From positions 1 to 19,639 of the forward strand of contig JBDTPN010000044.1 in assembly GCA_039932715.1 (NCBI GenBank): a stretch of 19,639 nucleotides of DNA, given 5' to 3'. The DNA is from ZC4RG30 sp039932715. Lineage in GTDB: Bacteria; Pseudomonadota; Gammaproteobacteria; Steroidobacterales; Steroidobacteraceae. Below the pieces are notes generated by a model. The model ran no database searches and was not told the origin of the DNA. It was given only the letters and a program-made list of their open reading frames with translations. Of this stretch, positions 1 to 8,588 are shown one piece after another. A program made the position numbers and the translations under genes. The stretch's first letter is position 1, and each line of letters begins with the position of its first letter.

Positions 1-1148
<1,148 letters not shown>

Positions 1149-1150
1149 GA

Positions 1151-1444
1151 TTACTTGCCCTCGATTACGGCCATGACGTCTTCTTCACGCATGACCAGCA
1201 GTTCGTCACCGTCGACCTTCACTTCTGTTCCGCCGTACTTGCCGAACAGGATCTTGTCTCCGACCTTGAGGTCCAGCGGGCGGACCGTGCCGTTTTCCAG
1301 AATCTTTCCCTTGCCCACTGCGAGAACCTTGCCCTGGATGGGCTTTTCGGTCGCAGAGTCAGGGATGATGATTCCACCGGCGGATGTACGTTCTTCCTCG
1401 AGCCGCTTTACGATCACGCGGTCGTGGAGAGGGCGAATCTTCAT
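1151..1444 (-). CDS. groS: Co-chaperonin GroES (10 kDa)
   Basis: GroES is the heptameric lid that closes the GroEL cavity. The protein has 97 residues, the normal size. It begins MKIRPLHDRVIVKRLEEE, carries the mobile-loop region ERTSAGGIIIPDSA (about residues 17-30) that contacts GroEL, and ends in MREEDVMAVIEGK. The ATG at 1444 is preferred to an in-frame TTG five codons upstream, because AAGGAG sits six bases before the ATG. It is the first gene of the groS-groL operon, with two bases separating it from groL, and lies downstream of a CIRCE operator, so repression by HrcA and heat induction are expected. Confidence 0.98.
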   Translation of the reverse strand: MKIRPLHDRVIVKRLEEERTSAGGIIIPDSATEKPIQGKVLAVGKGKILENGTVRPLDLKVGDKILFGKYGGTEVKVDGDELLVMREEDVMAVIEGK

Positions 1445-1450
1445 GAGCCA

Positions 1451-1456
1451 CTCCTT
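1451..1456 (-). promoter_or_regulatory. Shine-Dalgarno site of groS
   Basis: Read on the minus strand the sequence is AAGGAG, followed by six bases and then ATG. It decides between the ATG at 1444 and the in-frame TTG at 1459, which would place the ribosome site inside the coding region. Confidence 0.75.
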
Positions 1457-1514
1457 CAAGAGTCGTTATTGACGTTGTTGTGAATAGGGGTGCAGCCAGT
1501 GGGTCGAGAATTTG

Positions 1515-1551
1515 TTAGCACTCTCGACCGGCGGCTGCTAACGGGTGCTAA
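1515..1551. promoter_or_regulatory. CIRCE operator (HrcA site) with an extra right half-site
   Basis: CIRCE is TTAGCACTC-N9-GAGTGCTAA and binds the HrcA repressor. Here the left arm TTAGCACTC is perfect at 1515-1523. After exactly nine bases comes GGCTGCTAA at 1533-1541, which matches the right arm at 7 of 9 positions. One base further on, GGGTGCTAA at 1543-1551 matches 8 of 9. The element lies 71 bases upstream of the groS ATG, as expected for control of groESL. It also lies about 100 bases upstream of the divergent dsbD start and could influence that gene, which is inference. Confidence 0.85.
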
Positions 1552-1611
1552 TCATAGCGGCGGAACCTCGGAATTCAAGGGCGGTCGATCTTTTAGACAC
1601 TGCACCCCCTG

Positions 1612-1617
1612 TACAAT
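1612..1617 (+). promoter_or_regulatory. dsbD: Possible -10 box of a dsbD promoter
   Basis: TACAAT matches the sigma-70 -10 consensus at 5 of 6 positions and lies 30 bases before the dsbD ATG. No convincing -35 hexamer is present at 16-18 bases upstream, so this is a weak call based on one box. Confidence 0.25.
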
Positions 1618-1646
1618 CCGCGCTCCGGGCCCCATTTAGAGGTTTC

Positions 1647-3431
1647 ATGCGAATTTCCTCCCGAATCGCCCTGCTCCTGCTGTCCGCTGGCATGCTGCAA
1701 GTAACTGCCCAGGCAGAGGAACTGCTAGAGCCTGACCAGGCGTTCAAGGTGGGAGCCATCGCGACGGCACCTGATCGCATCGAGGTCATTTTCGAGGTGC
1801 ACAAGGGCTATTACCTCTACCGCGACAAGATGAAATTCTCCGTGCCCGAAGGGCAATCCGTGGCCCTGGGCACGCCTGACATTCCCACGGGCGAAATCAA
1901 GAACGATGAATACTTCGGCAAGCAGGAGGTGTACCACCGCGACGTCACGGCACGCCTGCCGGTTTCGCGCGGCAGCCTTGACGCATTCACGCTGCCCATC
2001 ACGGTCAAGTACCAGGGCTGCGCAGAATTGCTGGGCGTGTGCTTCTCGCCCATCACCAAGACTTTCCAGGTCGAGATGCCGCGTGCCTCGGCCGTCTCGG
2101 CACTGCCTGCAGGCAGTGCCGCCGTGTCCGCGGCCACCGGGCAACCGTATGTCTCAAAACAGGACCTTCTGGCCAACCTGATCCGCGACGGCAATGTGCT
2201 GCTGATGGCCGGGTCATTCTTCCTTGCCGGATTGCTGCTGGCCTTCACGCCCTGCGTGCTGCCCATGGTGCCCATCGTTGCGGGAATCATTGCCGGTGAA
2301 GGCAGCAACGTGACCCGGGCGCGCGCATTCTCGCTTTCGCTTGCGTACGTGTTGGGCATGGCCGCCACGTATACCGCCGCAGGCGTCGCCTTCGCAGCGG
2401 CTGGCCAGCAAGCCCAGACCCTGTTTCAGCAGCCATGGATCATCATCGTGTTTGCGGCGCTCTTTGTTGCAATGGCGATATCAATGTTCGGCTTTTACAC
2501 CGTACAGATGCCGGCATTCATACAGTCGCGCCTGGCGGCCATGAGCAATCAGCAGAAGGCCGGCAGCTATGCGGGCGTGGTGGTGATGGGCGCGCTGTCC
2601 GCGCTGATTGTCACCACCTGCGTGGGTCCGGCATTGGTGGCCGCATTGTCGGTGATCGGCCAGTCCGGAAAGATGGTTCGTGGCGGCGTCGCGCTGTTTT
2701 CGATGGCCATGGGCATGGGCGTGCCCCTGCTGGTGGTGGGCGCCTCGGCCGGACAGCTGCTGCCGCGCGCTGGCGCGTGGATGGACACGGTCAAGCAGGC
2801 TTTTGGCGCATTGATGCTGGCCGTGGCCGTATGGATGCTGTCGCGCATTATTCCCGAGCGCATCAGCTTCCTGCTGTGGATATTGCCGCTGGCCGCTCTG
2901 GCCATTATCTTCTGGCGCGCCGGCGTCAGGAGCAGCACGGGAAGGTTATTGATGCGGGGCGTCGGCACTCTGGCCGGCATCTGCGCGCTGTTGCTGGTGA
3001 TCGGCGCCTTCAAGGGCGCCACTGATCCACTGCGACCCCTGCAAGCCAGCGCCGCGCACGAGCCGCTGCCCTTCCAGCGCATCAAGTCACTGGCAGAGCT
3101 CAACGCGCAAGTTGCCGCTGCATCTGCAGGCGGCAAATCGGTGATGCTCGATTTTTATGCTGACTGGTGCGTGTCGTGCAAAGAGATGGAGAAGTACACC
3201 TTCCCCGAAGCGAAAGTGCGCGCGGCACTGGCCACTACGGTTTGGCTGCAGGCCGACGTCACGGCCAATGATGAAGCCGACCAGGCCCTGCTCAAGCACT
3301 TCGGCATCTTCGGCCCTCCAACCATCGCGTTCTACGGGCCGGATGGCACCGAACGCCGCAATTTCCGGGTGGTGGGTTTCATGAAAGCCGGGGAATTCGC
3401 GTCGCTCGCCGCGAGGGCTTCAACCCGCTAG
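1647..3431 (+). CDS. dsbD: Thiol:disulfide interchange protein DsbD
   Basis: DsbD carries reducing power from cytoplasmic thioredoxin across the inner membrane to periplasmic DsbC/TlpA-type proteins. The 594-residue protein has a signal peptide (about residues 1-23, ending AQA) and an N-terminal alpha domain with Cys125 and Cys132 (YQGCAELLGVCFSP). A multi-helix membrane domain (about 185-455) carries Cys203 in FTPCVLPMVP and Cys325 in TTCVGPAL. The C-terminal thioredoxin gamma domain has WCVSC (Cys508, Cys511). All six redox cysteines are present. The ATG at 1647 is chosen over an upstream in-frame GTG at 1545 because it begins the signal peptide and AGAGG lies just before it. A TlpA-like gene follows directly and may be a recipient of its electrons. 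Confidence 0.97.
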   Translation: MRISSRIALLLLSAGMLQVTAQAEELLEPDQAFKVGAIATAPDRIEVIFEVHKGYYLYRDKMKFSVPEGQSVALGTPDIPTGEIKNDEYFGKQEVYHRDVTARLPVSRGSLDAFTLPITVKYQGCAELLGVCFSPITKTFQVEMPRASAVSALPAGSAAVSAATGQPYVSKQDLLANLIRDGNVLLMAGSFFLAGLLLAFTPCVLPMVPIVAGIIAGEGSNVTRARAFSLSLAYVLGMAATYTAAGVAFAAAGQQAQTLFQQPWIIIVFAALFVAMAISMFGFYTVQMPAFIQSRLAAMSNQQKAGSYAGVVVMGALSALIVTTCVGPALVAALSVIGQSGKMVRGGVALFSMAMGMGVPLLVVGASAGQLLPRAGAWMDTVKQAFGALMLAVAVWMLSRIIPERISFLLWILPLAALAIIFWRAGVRSSTGRLLMRGVGTLAGICALLLVIGAFKGATDPLRPLQASAAHEPLPFQRIKSLAELNAQVAAASAGGKSVMLDFYADWCVSCKEMEKYTFPEAKVRAALATTVWLQADVTANDEADQALLKHFGIFGPPTIAFYGPDGTERRNFRVVGFMKAGEFASLAARASTR

Positions 3432-3441
3432 AGTGCTGCCC

Positions 3442-4179
3442 ATGAGCAGATCCATGGACGGCCGGTCGAACGTCTTCATTGTGGTTGCCCTGGGCGTGGC
3501 AGCAGCGCTGGGATTCTTCGTCCAGCGCACACTGACCAGGCCGCAGCTGGTTGCCAGCCCCGCGGCGCCAGCGGCCAGTTCAGCCCAGGCTGCTATCGAC
3601 GCCGCCAGCAATGCAACAGCCGCAGCCCAGGCGCCGTCCGAGGCCCCGCCGCAAGCATTGAGGGTTCCGGATGTGCTGCCCCAGTTTGAGCTGGCCGACC
3701 GCGACGGCAAGCTTCGCAAGCTGGGCGAGTGGACCGGCCGGCCCGTGGCCGTGAACTTCTGGGCTACCTGGTGCGGACCGTGTCGCCGCGAGATTCCGCT
3801 GCTCAACAAGCTGCGCCGTGATCGGGCCGGGCAGAAGCTGGAGATCATTGGCATCGCCGTGGATTTTCGCGACGACGTACTCAAGTATGCCAAGGCCACC
3901 ACCATCAGCTATCCGCTGTTGATTGGCGAGGACGAAGGCCTGGCGGCGGTCAAGGCCATGGGCATGCAGCCGCAATTTCCGTTCACCGCATTTGCCGACA
4001 GCAAGCAACGCATCGTTGCGCTCAAGGTCGGGGAGCTGCACCAGGAGGATGCGGACCTGATCCTGGACAGGGTTGCGGACGTGGACGCAGGTCGGCTGGA
4101 CATGGCCGCCGCCCGCCTGCAGATTACCGAAGGACTCAAGACGCTGGCCGACAAACGCGCCGCTACGAACAAGGGCTAG
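3442..4179 (+). CDS. TlpA-family membrane-anchored thioredoxin-like protein
   Basis: This is probably a periplasmic thiol-disulfide oxidoreductase of the TlpA/ResA kind, tethered by an uncleaved N-terminal helix (about residues 11-27). A low-complexity Ala/Pro linker (about 37-75) leads to a thioredoxin fold. The active site FWATWCGPC gives Cys111 and Cys114, and the cis-proline region QFPFTAF has Pro180. About 60 residues follow the core and end in a charged helix. The start is uncertain: GTG 3433, ATG 3442 or ATG 3454 are in frame and none has a good ribosome site. I took 3442. It begins within a dozen bases of the dsbD stop, which suggests co-transcription and a functional pair: DsbD gamma could keep this protein reduced. 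The client protein is unknown. Confidence 0.88.
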   Translation: MSRSMDGRSNVFIVVALGVAAALGFFVQRTLTRPQLVASPAAPAASSAQAAIDAASNATAAAQAPSEAPPQALRVPDVLPQFELADRDGKLRKLGEWTGRPVAVNFWATWCGPCRREIPLLNKLRRDRAGQKLEIIGIAVDFRDDVLKYAKATTISYPLLIGEDEGLAAVKAMGMQPQFPFTAFADSKQRIVALKVGELHQEDADLILDRVADVDAGRLDMAAARLQITEGLKTLADKRAATNKG

Positions 4180-4276
4180 TTGTCGGCCTGATCGGCGAAA
4201 TTCGCAGCAATCTTATGTCATTTGCGGTTAAATGACGCCCAATTAGCCCCATGCTCTCCTGGGAACCGCGTATCAG

Positions 4277-4720
4277 ATGGCCCGAATACTCCTCCTGAAT
4301 GGTCCCAACCTCAACCTGCTGGGCTCGCGTGAGCCGGGGGTATATGGAGCCGACACCCTTGAGGCTATTGTCGAGCGCTGCAATTCGTTGGCTCGGGAGC
4401 TGGGCCATGAACTGACCGCCCGGCAGAGCAATGCCGAACATGAACTGGTCGATGCCGTGCAGGCTGCCAAGGGCCAGGGCATCGACTTCCTGATTCTCAA
4501 TCCGGGCGCGTTCACCCACACCAGCATCGCCCTGCGCGATGCCATCCTGGGTGTCGCACTGCCCTTCATCGAAGTTCACCTTTCAAACGTGCACGCCCGG
4601 GAGGAATTCCGGCGTCATTCCTTTTTCTCGGACATTGCCATCGGCCAGATCGTGGGCCTGGGCGCGCTGGGCTATGAACTTGCCCTGCGCGCTGCCACCG
4701 CCCGACTTGCCCAGCGCTGA
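4277..4720 (+). CDS. aroQ: 3-dehydroquinate dehydratase, type II
   Basis: AroQ catalyses the third shikimate-pathway step, trans-dehydration of 3-dehydroquinate to 3-dehydroshikimate. At 147 residues it has the usual size of the dodecameric type II enzyme. The N-terminal signature NGPNLNLLG (8-16) is followed by the lid loop SREPGVYG with Arg18 and catalytic Tyr23. NPGAFTHT holds Asn75 and the general acid His81; EVHLSN holds His101; and Arg112 lies in EEFRR. These positions match the family almost exactly. About 97 bases without a gene separate it from the TlpA-like gene and may hold a promoter, but I see no clear boxes. accB follows after 33 bases, an aroQ-accB-accC order common in gammaproteobacteria. 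Confidence 0.97.
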   Translation: MARILLLNGPNLNLLGSREPGVYGADTLEAIVERCNSLARELGHELTARQSNAEHELVDAVQAAKGQGIDFLILNPGAFTHTSIALRDAILGVALPFIEVHLSNVHAREEFRRHSFFSDIAIGQIVGLGALGYELALRAATARLAQR

Positions 4721-4753
4721 TCCGACCAGACCGCACCAGGAGAAAAATTCCAA

Positions 4754-5215
4754 ATGGATATTCGCAAGGTCAAGAAACTGATCGAGCTGCTGGAGGAATC
4801 CGGCATCGCGGAAATCGAGATCAAGGAAGGCGAAGAATCCGTGCGTATCAGTCGCATGCCCACCGGCCAGGTCATGCCGCAATATTTCAGCGCGCCCCCG
4901 ATGGCGGCACCAGCGGCCATTGCCGCGCCGCCCGCAGCTGCGCCGGAAGTCTCCTCCGGACACGTGCGACGCAAGGATGATCCCAATATTGTCCCGGCAC
5001 CCATGGTGGGCACTTTCTACGCCGCGTCCTCGCCCACATCCAAGGCCTTCGTGTCGGTGGGTGATGACGTCAAGGAAGGCCAGGTGCTGTGCATCATCGA
5101 GGCCATGAAGATGATGAACCAGATCGAATGCGACCGGTCCGGTCGCGTCACGGCCATCATGGCCAAGAACGGCGACCCGGTGGAATTCGGCCAGCCGCTA
5201 TTCGTGATCGAATAG
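4754..5215 (+). CDS. accB: Biotin carboxyl carrier protein of acetyl-CoA carboxylase
   Basis: BCCP carries the biotin that shuttles CO2 between biotin carboxylase and carboxyltransferase in the first step of fatty-acid synthesis. The 153-residue protein has the conserved N-terminal helix MDIRKVKKLIELLEESG. An Ala/Pro-rich linker (about 46-66) precedes the biotinyl domain (about 77-153), with the biotinylation motif EAMKMMN and Lys119 as the modified residue. The thumb segment ASSPTSKAF is present, as in E. coli type BCCP. AGGAG lies 11 bases before the ATG. The gene is followed 14 bases later by accC, the usual two-gene unit. Confidence 0.97.
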   Translation: MDIRKVKKLIELLEESGIAEIEIKEGEESVRISRMPTGQVMPQYFSAPPMAAPAAIAAPPAAAPEVSSGHVRRKDDPNIVPAPMVGTFYAASSPTSKAFVSVGDDVKEGQVLCIIEAMKMMNQIECDRSGRVTAIMAKNGDPVEFGQPLFVIE

Positions 5216-5229
5216 CGAGACGCACTAGC

Positions 5230-6573
5230 ATGCTGGACAAAGTCGTCATCGCGAACCGCGGCGAGATCGCGCTGCGCATACTGCGCGCCTGCCGTGAACT
5301 CAATATCAAGACTGTCGCCGTGCACTCCACGGTGGACAACAACCTCAAGCACGTGCTGCTGGCCGATGAAACGGTGTGCATAGGGCCGCCGCAGTCCGCG
5401 CTGAGCTACCTCAACATGCCGGCCATCATCAGCGCCGCGGAAGTCACCGATGCGGTGGCCATCCATCCCGGTTACGGGTTCCTTTCGGAAAACGCAGACT
5501 TCGCCGAACGCGTGGAGAAAAGCGGCTTCGTGTTCATCGGCCCCAAGGCCGAGACCATCCGGTTGATGGGCGACAAGGTCTCAGCCATCAATGTGATGAA
5601 GAAGGCCGGTGTCCCCTGCGTGCCGGGTTCCGGCGGGCCGTTGACCGAAGATGCCGACGAGAACCTGAAAGTGGCGCGCGACATCGGCTACCCGGTGATC
5701 ATCAAGGCCTCCGGTGGTGGTGGTGGGCGCGGCATGCGCGTGGTGCACGCAGAAGCCGCACTGCTCAACGCCATCAGCGTGACGCAGCAGGAAGCGCAGG
5801 CGGCATTTGGCAATCCGCAGGTGTACATGGAAAAGTTCCTGGAAAAACCCAGGCACATCGAATTCCAGGTCATCGGCGACAACTACGGCAACGTGGTGCA
5901 CCTGGGCGAACGCGACTGTTCCATGCAGCGTCGCCACCAGAAAGTCATGGAAGAAGCCCCCGCTCCGGGGCTGACCGAAAAGCAGCGCCGCAAAATGGGC
6001 GAACGTGTGGTGGATGCCTGCCGCGCGGTTGGCTATCGCAATGCCGGCACGCTGGAGTTCCTGTACCAGGACAACGAGTTCTATTTCATCGAAATGAACA
6101 CGCGCATCCAGGTCGAACATCCGGTCACGGAATTGATCACCGGCATCGATCTGGTCAAGACCCAGCTGCTGGTGGCTTCGGGTGAGAAGCTGCCCTTCAC
6201 GCAGGATGACATCGAGTTTCGCGGCCATGCGCTGGAGTGCCGCATCAACGCCGAGGATGCACGCACGTTCATGCCATCGCCGGGACTGGTGACGCGCTGG
6301 CATGCGCCAGGGGGTCCGGGCATCCGCGTTGATAGTCATGTGTATTCGGGCTATGCAGTGCCGCCCAATTACGATTCGATGGTGGCCAAGCTGATCGCCT
6401 GGGGCGACACGCGCGCCGTTGCGATCGCGCGCATGCGTAACGCCCTTGCCGAACTGGTAGTCGAGGGAATCAAGACCAACAAGGCGCTGCACCAGGAGAT
6501 CCTCAATCACACTGCGTTCGCCGCCGGCGGCCTCGACATTCATTACCTGGAGCGGCGTCTCGGGCTCAAATAG
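5230..6573 (+). CDS. accC: Biotin carboxylase subunit of acetyl-CoA carboxylase
   Basis: AccC uses ATP and bicarbonate to carboxylate the biotin on AccB. The 447-residue protein has the three expected parts: N-domain (LDKVVIANRGEIALRIL), ATP-grasp domain and C-terminal biotin carboxylase domain. The glycine-rich loop KASGGGGGRGMR begins at Lys159. Lys116 (GDK), His209, Glu211, His236, Glu276, Glu288, Asn290 (EMNTRIQVEHPVTE) and Arg338 sit at the same numbers as in the E. coli enzyme. The ATG at 5230 starts exactly at the family N-terminus; in-frame upstream sequence overlapping accB is not used. No strong ribosome site is visible, so coupling to accB translation is likely. Confidence 0.98.
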   Translation: MLDKVVIANRGEIALRILRACRELNIKTVAVHSTVDNNLKHVLLADETVCIGPPQSALSYLNMPAIISAAEVTDAVAIHPGYGFLSENADFAERVEKSGFVFIGPKAETIRLMGDKVSAINVMKKAGVPCVPGSGGPLTEDADENLKVARDIGYPVIIKASGGGGGRGMRVVHAEAALLNAISVTQQEAQAAFGNPQVYMEKFLEKPRHIEFQVIGDNYGNVVHLGERDCSMQRRHQKVMEEAPAPGLTEKQRRKMGERVVDACRAVGYRNAGTLEFLYQDNEFYFIEMNTRIQVEHPVTELITGIDLVKTQLLVASGEKLPFTQDDIEFRGHALECRINAEDARTFMPSPGLVTRWHAPGGPGIRVDSHVYSGYAVPPNYDSMVAKLIAWGDTRAVAIARMRNALAELVVEGIKTNKALHQEILNHTAFAAGGLDIHYLERRLGLK

Positions 6574-6590
6574 CCTCGGGCGCCAGTCAC

Positions 6591-7535
6591 TTGTCAGGCT
6601 ACCTGGCGCTGAGTGTCGATCTCGCGGGAATGGGCAATGTCGATCAGCTTGCCGCAGCCGCCGAAACCGCCTGCTTTGATGCTGGCGCGCTTTGCGTCAC
6701 GCTGACCGACGCGGTCGACGACGCCATCCTGGAGCCTGCGCCCGGCGAGGTGCGGCTCTGGCCGCAGACCGTGCTGCAGGCCGTGTTTGACGCAGACACC
6801 GCCGGGCCGCAGGCCATCATCGCACTGGCAACTGCATTGGACGTTCCTGCAAACCGCATCCGTGCCGAGCGAGTAGCCGATCGCGTGTGGGAACGCGAGT
6901 GGCTCAAGGATTTCCACTCCATGCGCTTTGGTGTTCGGCTATGGATAGTCCCCAGCCATGAGGCGCCGCCTGCAGATCCCAAGGCGGTGATCGTGAAGCT
7001 GGATCCGGGGCTGGCATTTGGCACCGGAACGCATCCTTCCACCGCGCTATGCCTCGAATGGCTCGACGGACACCTGCCGGACAGCCGTGCGATGCAAGGG
7101 CTGACTGTAGTCGACTACGGTTGCGGTTCGGGCGTGCTGGCCGTGGCGGCCGCGCTACTGGGTGTCGGGCAGGGCGCGCCCGCCGTTGTGCACGCTTTTG
7201 ATATAGACCCCCAGGCACTGATTGCCACCCGCGACAATGCCGAGGCCAACGACGTTGCGGGTCGAATTGTCATCCATGCCAGCGGCCAAACCTTGCCAAA
7301 AGCCGACGTGGTGCTGGCCAATATCCTGGCTGGAACACTGATCGAGCTGGCTGCACCATTGAGCGGCCTGGTTCGGGCCGGGGGACATCTGGTGCTGGCC
7401 GGCATACTTGACGAGCAGGTGGCGGAAGTGCGCGCGGCTTTTGCCCCGCATGCCACACTGCATGTGAGCGGACAACGTGACGGCTGGTCGGCGCTTTCGG
7501 GAAAATGTATACAACCTGCCCAAACTGCACGCTGA
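6591..7535 (+). CDS. prmA: Ribosomal protein L11 methyltransferase
   Basis: PrmA trimethylates ribosomal protein L11 using S-adenosylmethionine. The 314-residue protein has the N-terminal L11-recognition domain (about 1-90), a linker with WEREWLKDFHSMRFG, the LDPGLAFGTGTHPST segment (138-151), SAM motif I DYGCGSGVLA (175-184), the acidic FDIDP (203-207) and the motif LANILAGTLIEL. The start is TTG at 6591, which places the protein at the family N-terminus; no ATG or GTG is available further upstream in frame after the accC stop. The prmA 3' end overlaps the next gene by 31 bases. The accC-prmA order is common in gammaproteobacteria. Confidence 0.95.
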   Translation: MSGYLALSVDLAGMGNVDQLAAAAETACFDAGALCVTLTDAVDDAILEPAPGEVRLWPQTVLQAVFDADTAGPQAIIALATALDVPANRIRAERVADRVWEREWLKDFHSMRFGVRLWIVPSHEAPPADPKAVIVKLDPGLAFGTGTHPSTALCLEWLDGHLPDSRAMQGLTVVDYGCGSGVLAVAAALLGVGQGAPAVVHAFDIDPQALIATRDNAEANDVAGRIVIHASGQTLPKADVVLANILAGTLIELAAPLSGLVRAGGHLVLAGILDEQVAEVRAAFAPHATLHVSGQRDGWSALSGKCIQPAQTAR

Positions 7536-8578
7536 TTCTGGCCCTCACGGCCGCCGACCTGCGCGTGGGCCAGGGATACGTGCGCTGCGGGCGCTGCGGC
7601 CGGGTGTTCAATGCGCTGATTTCCCTGACCGAAGAACAGGTGCAGGAAAGTCTTTCCGGGGCGACGGCCAGCGGCACCGGTTCCCATCCGCAGCCGCCAT
7701 CCACGCAGCCCCAGGTTCAGGAACAGGCTGATCCGGATGTCTTTCCGTTTAATGAAACACCCGTTGACGGCGTCAAGGTAATCGAGAACCGCTCCACCGG
7801 CACATTCGAAACCATAGTCCTGGAAGGCGACAGCTTTACCCAGACTGAAGAAACGGTGGACCAGGCTGAAGTCGAGCAACAGTTGCAGCAGATAGCCGAC
7901 CGCATCGACGCGGACGAACTGGAACATGTGCGCGCGTCGCTGCGAATGAATGCCCTGGATGCCATGGAGGCCGGGGGGAATGAGGGCGACGTTGAATACG
8001 TTGTCATGGAGACGCCGGTCGCGTCCGAAGAAATCGATGCCGTGGATGCCGATGACTTCGTGGGTAACCCGCGGCGCGTTTATCAGTACTGGACCGCCGG
8101 GGCCATAGCGGCGGCGCTGCTGTTATTGATGCAGGTGGTGCATCACTACCGCCAGCAACTGGTGGCGCAGGAATGGGCGCAGCCCACGCTGGTTGCCGTG
8201 TATTCGCTGTTCGGCGTTACACTGGAGCCCAGCTGGGATCTGGCCGCCTATGACTTGCGGCAGCTTGGCGGTGAATCGACACCGGATTCAGCCGATCACA
8301 TAGTGGTGCGCGCCAGTGTTCACAATCGCGCCACCCACAGCCAGCCCATGCCCATGATCCGGGTGCGCCTGCAGGACCGCTTCGGCAACGCGCTGGCCTC
8401 GCACGCCATCGAGCCGCAGGATTACCTGCACGTAAAACCACCACCGCGCATGAAGCCCGACCAGCGCATGGACGCGCAATTGATCGTGGAAGATCCCAAT
8501 CGGCAGGCGGTGGGATTCGAGCTGGACGCCTGCCTGCCCGATGCCAAGCACCAATTGCACTGCAGCAACGATCCTTGA
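7505..8578 (+). CDS. Membrane protein with N-terminal MJ0042-type zinc ribbon and DUF3426 domain
   Basis: The function of this family is not established. The 357-residue protein opens with a zinc ribbon, CPNC...CGRC (Cys5, Cys8, Cys28, Cys31). A long acidic, Gln/Glu-rich, probably disordered region follows (about 45-190). There is one transmembrane helix (about 196-213) and then a DUF3426-like domain (about 220-357) of beta-strand character, presumably outside the cytoplasm. The zinc ribbon would be cytosolic. It overlaps prmA by 31 bases and ends 10 bases before dusB, which points to translational coupling. It is regularly found next to prmA or dusB-fis in gammaproteobacteria and betaproteobacteria. 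The zinc-ribbon call is firm; the role is unknown. Confidence 0.85.
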   Translation: MYTTCPNCTLILALTAADLRVGQGYVRCGRCGRVFNALISLTEEQVQESLSGATASGTGSHPQPPSTQPQVQEQADPDVFPFNETPVDGVKVIENRSTGTFETIVLEGDSFTQTEETVDQAEVEQQLQQIADRIDADELEHVRASLRMNALDAMEAGGNEGDVEYVVMETPVASEEIDAVDADDFVGNPRRVYQYWTAGAIAAALLLLMQVVHHYRQQLVAQEWAQPTLVAVYSLFGVTLEPSWDLAAYDLRQLGGESTPDSADHIVVRASVHNRATHSQPMPMIRVRLQDRFGNALASHAIEPQDYLHVKPPPRMKPDQRMDAQLIVEDPNRQAVGFELDACLPDAKHQLHCSNDP

Positions 8579-8588
8579 GCATTTCACC

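Noticed and set aside
4180..4276. Promoter in the gap before aroQ
   Set aside because: TTAAAT is present as a possible -10, but no -35 box lies at an acceptable distance; not enough for a feature.
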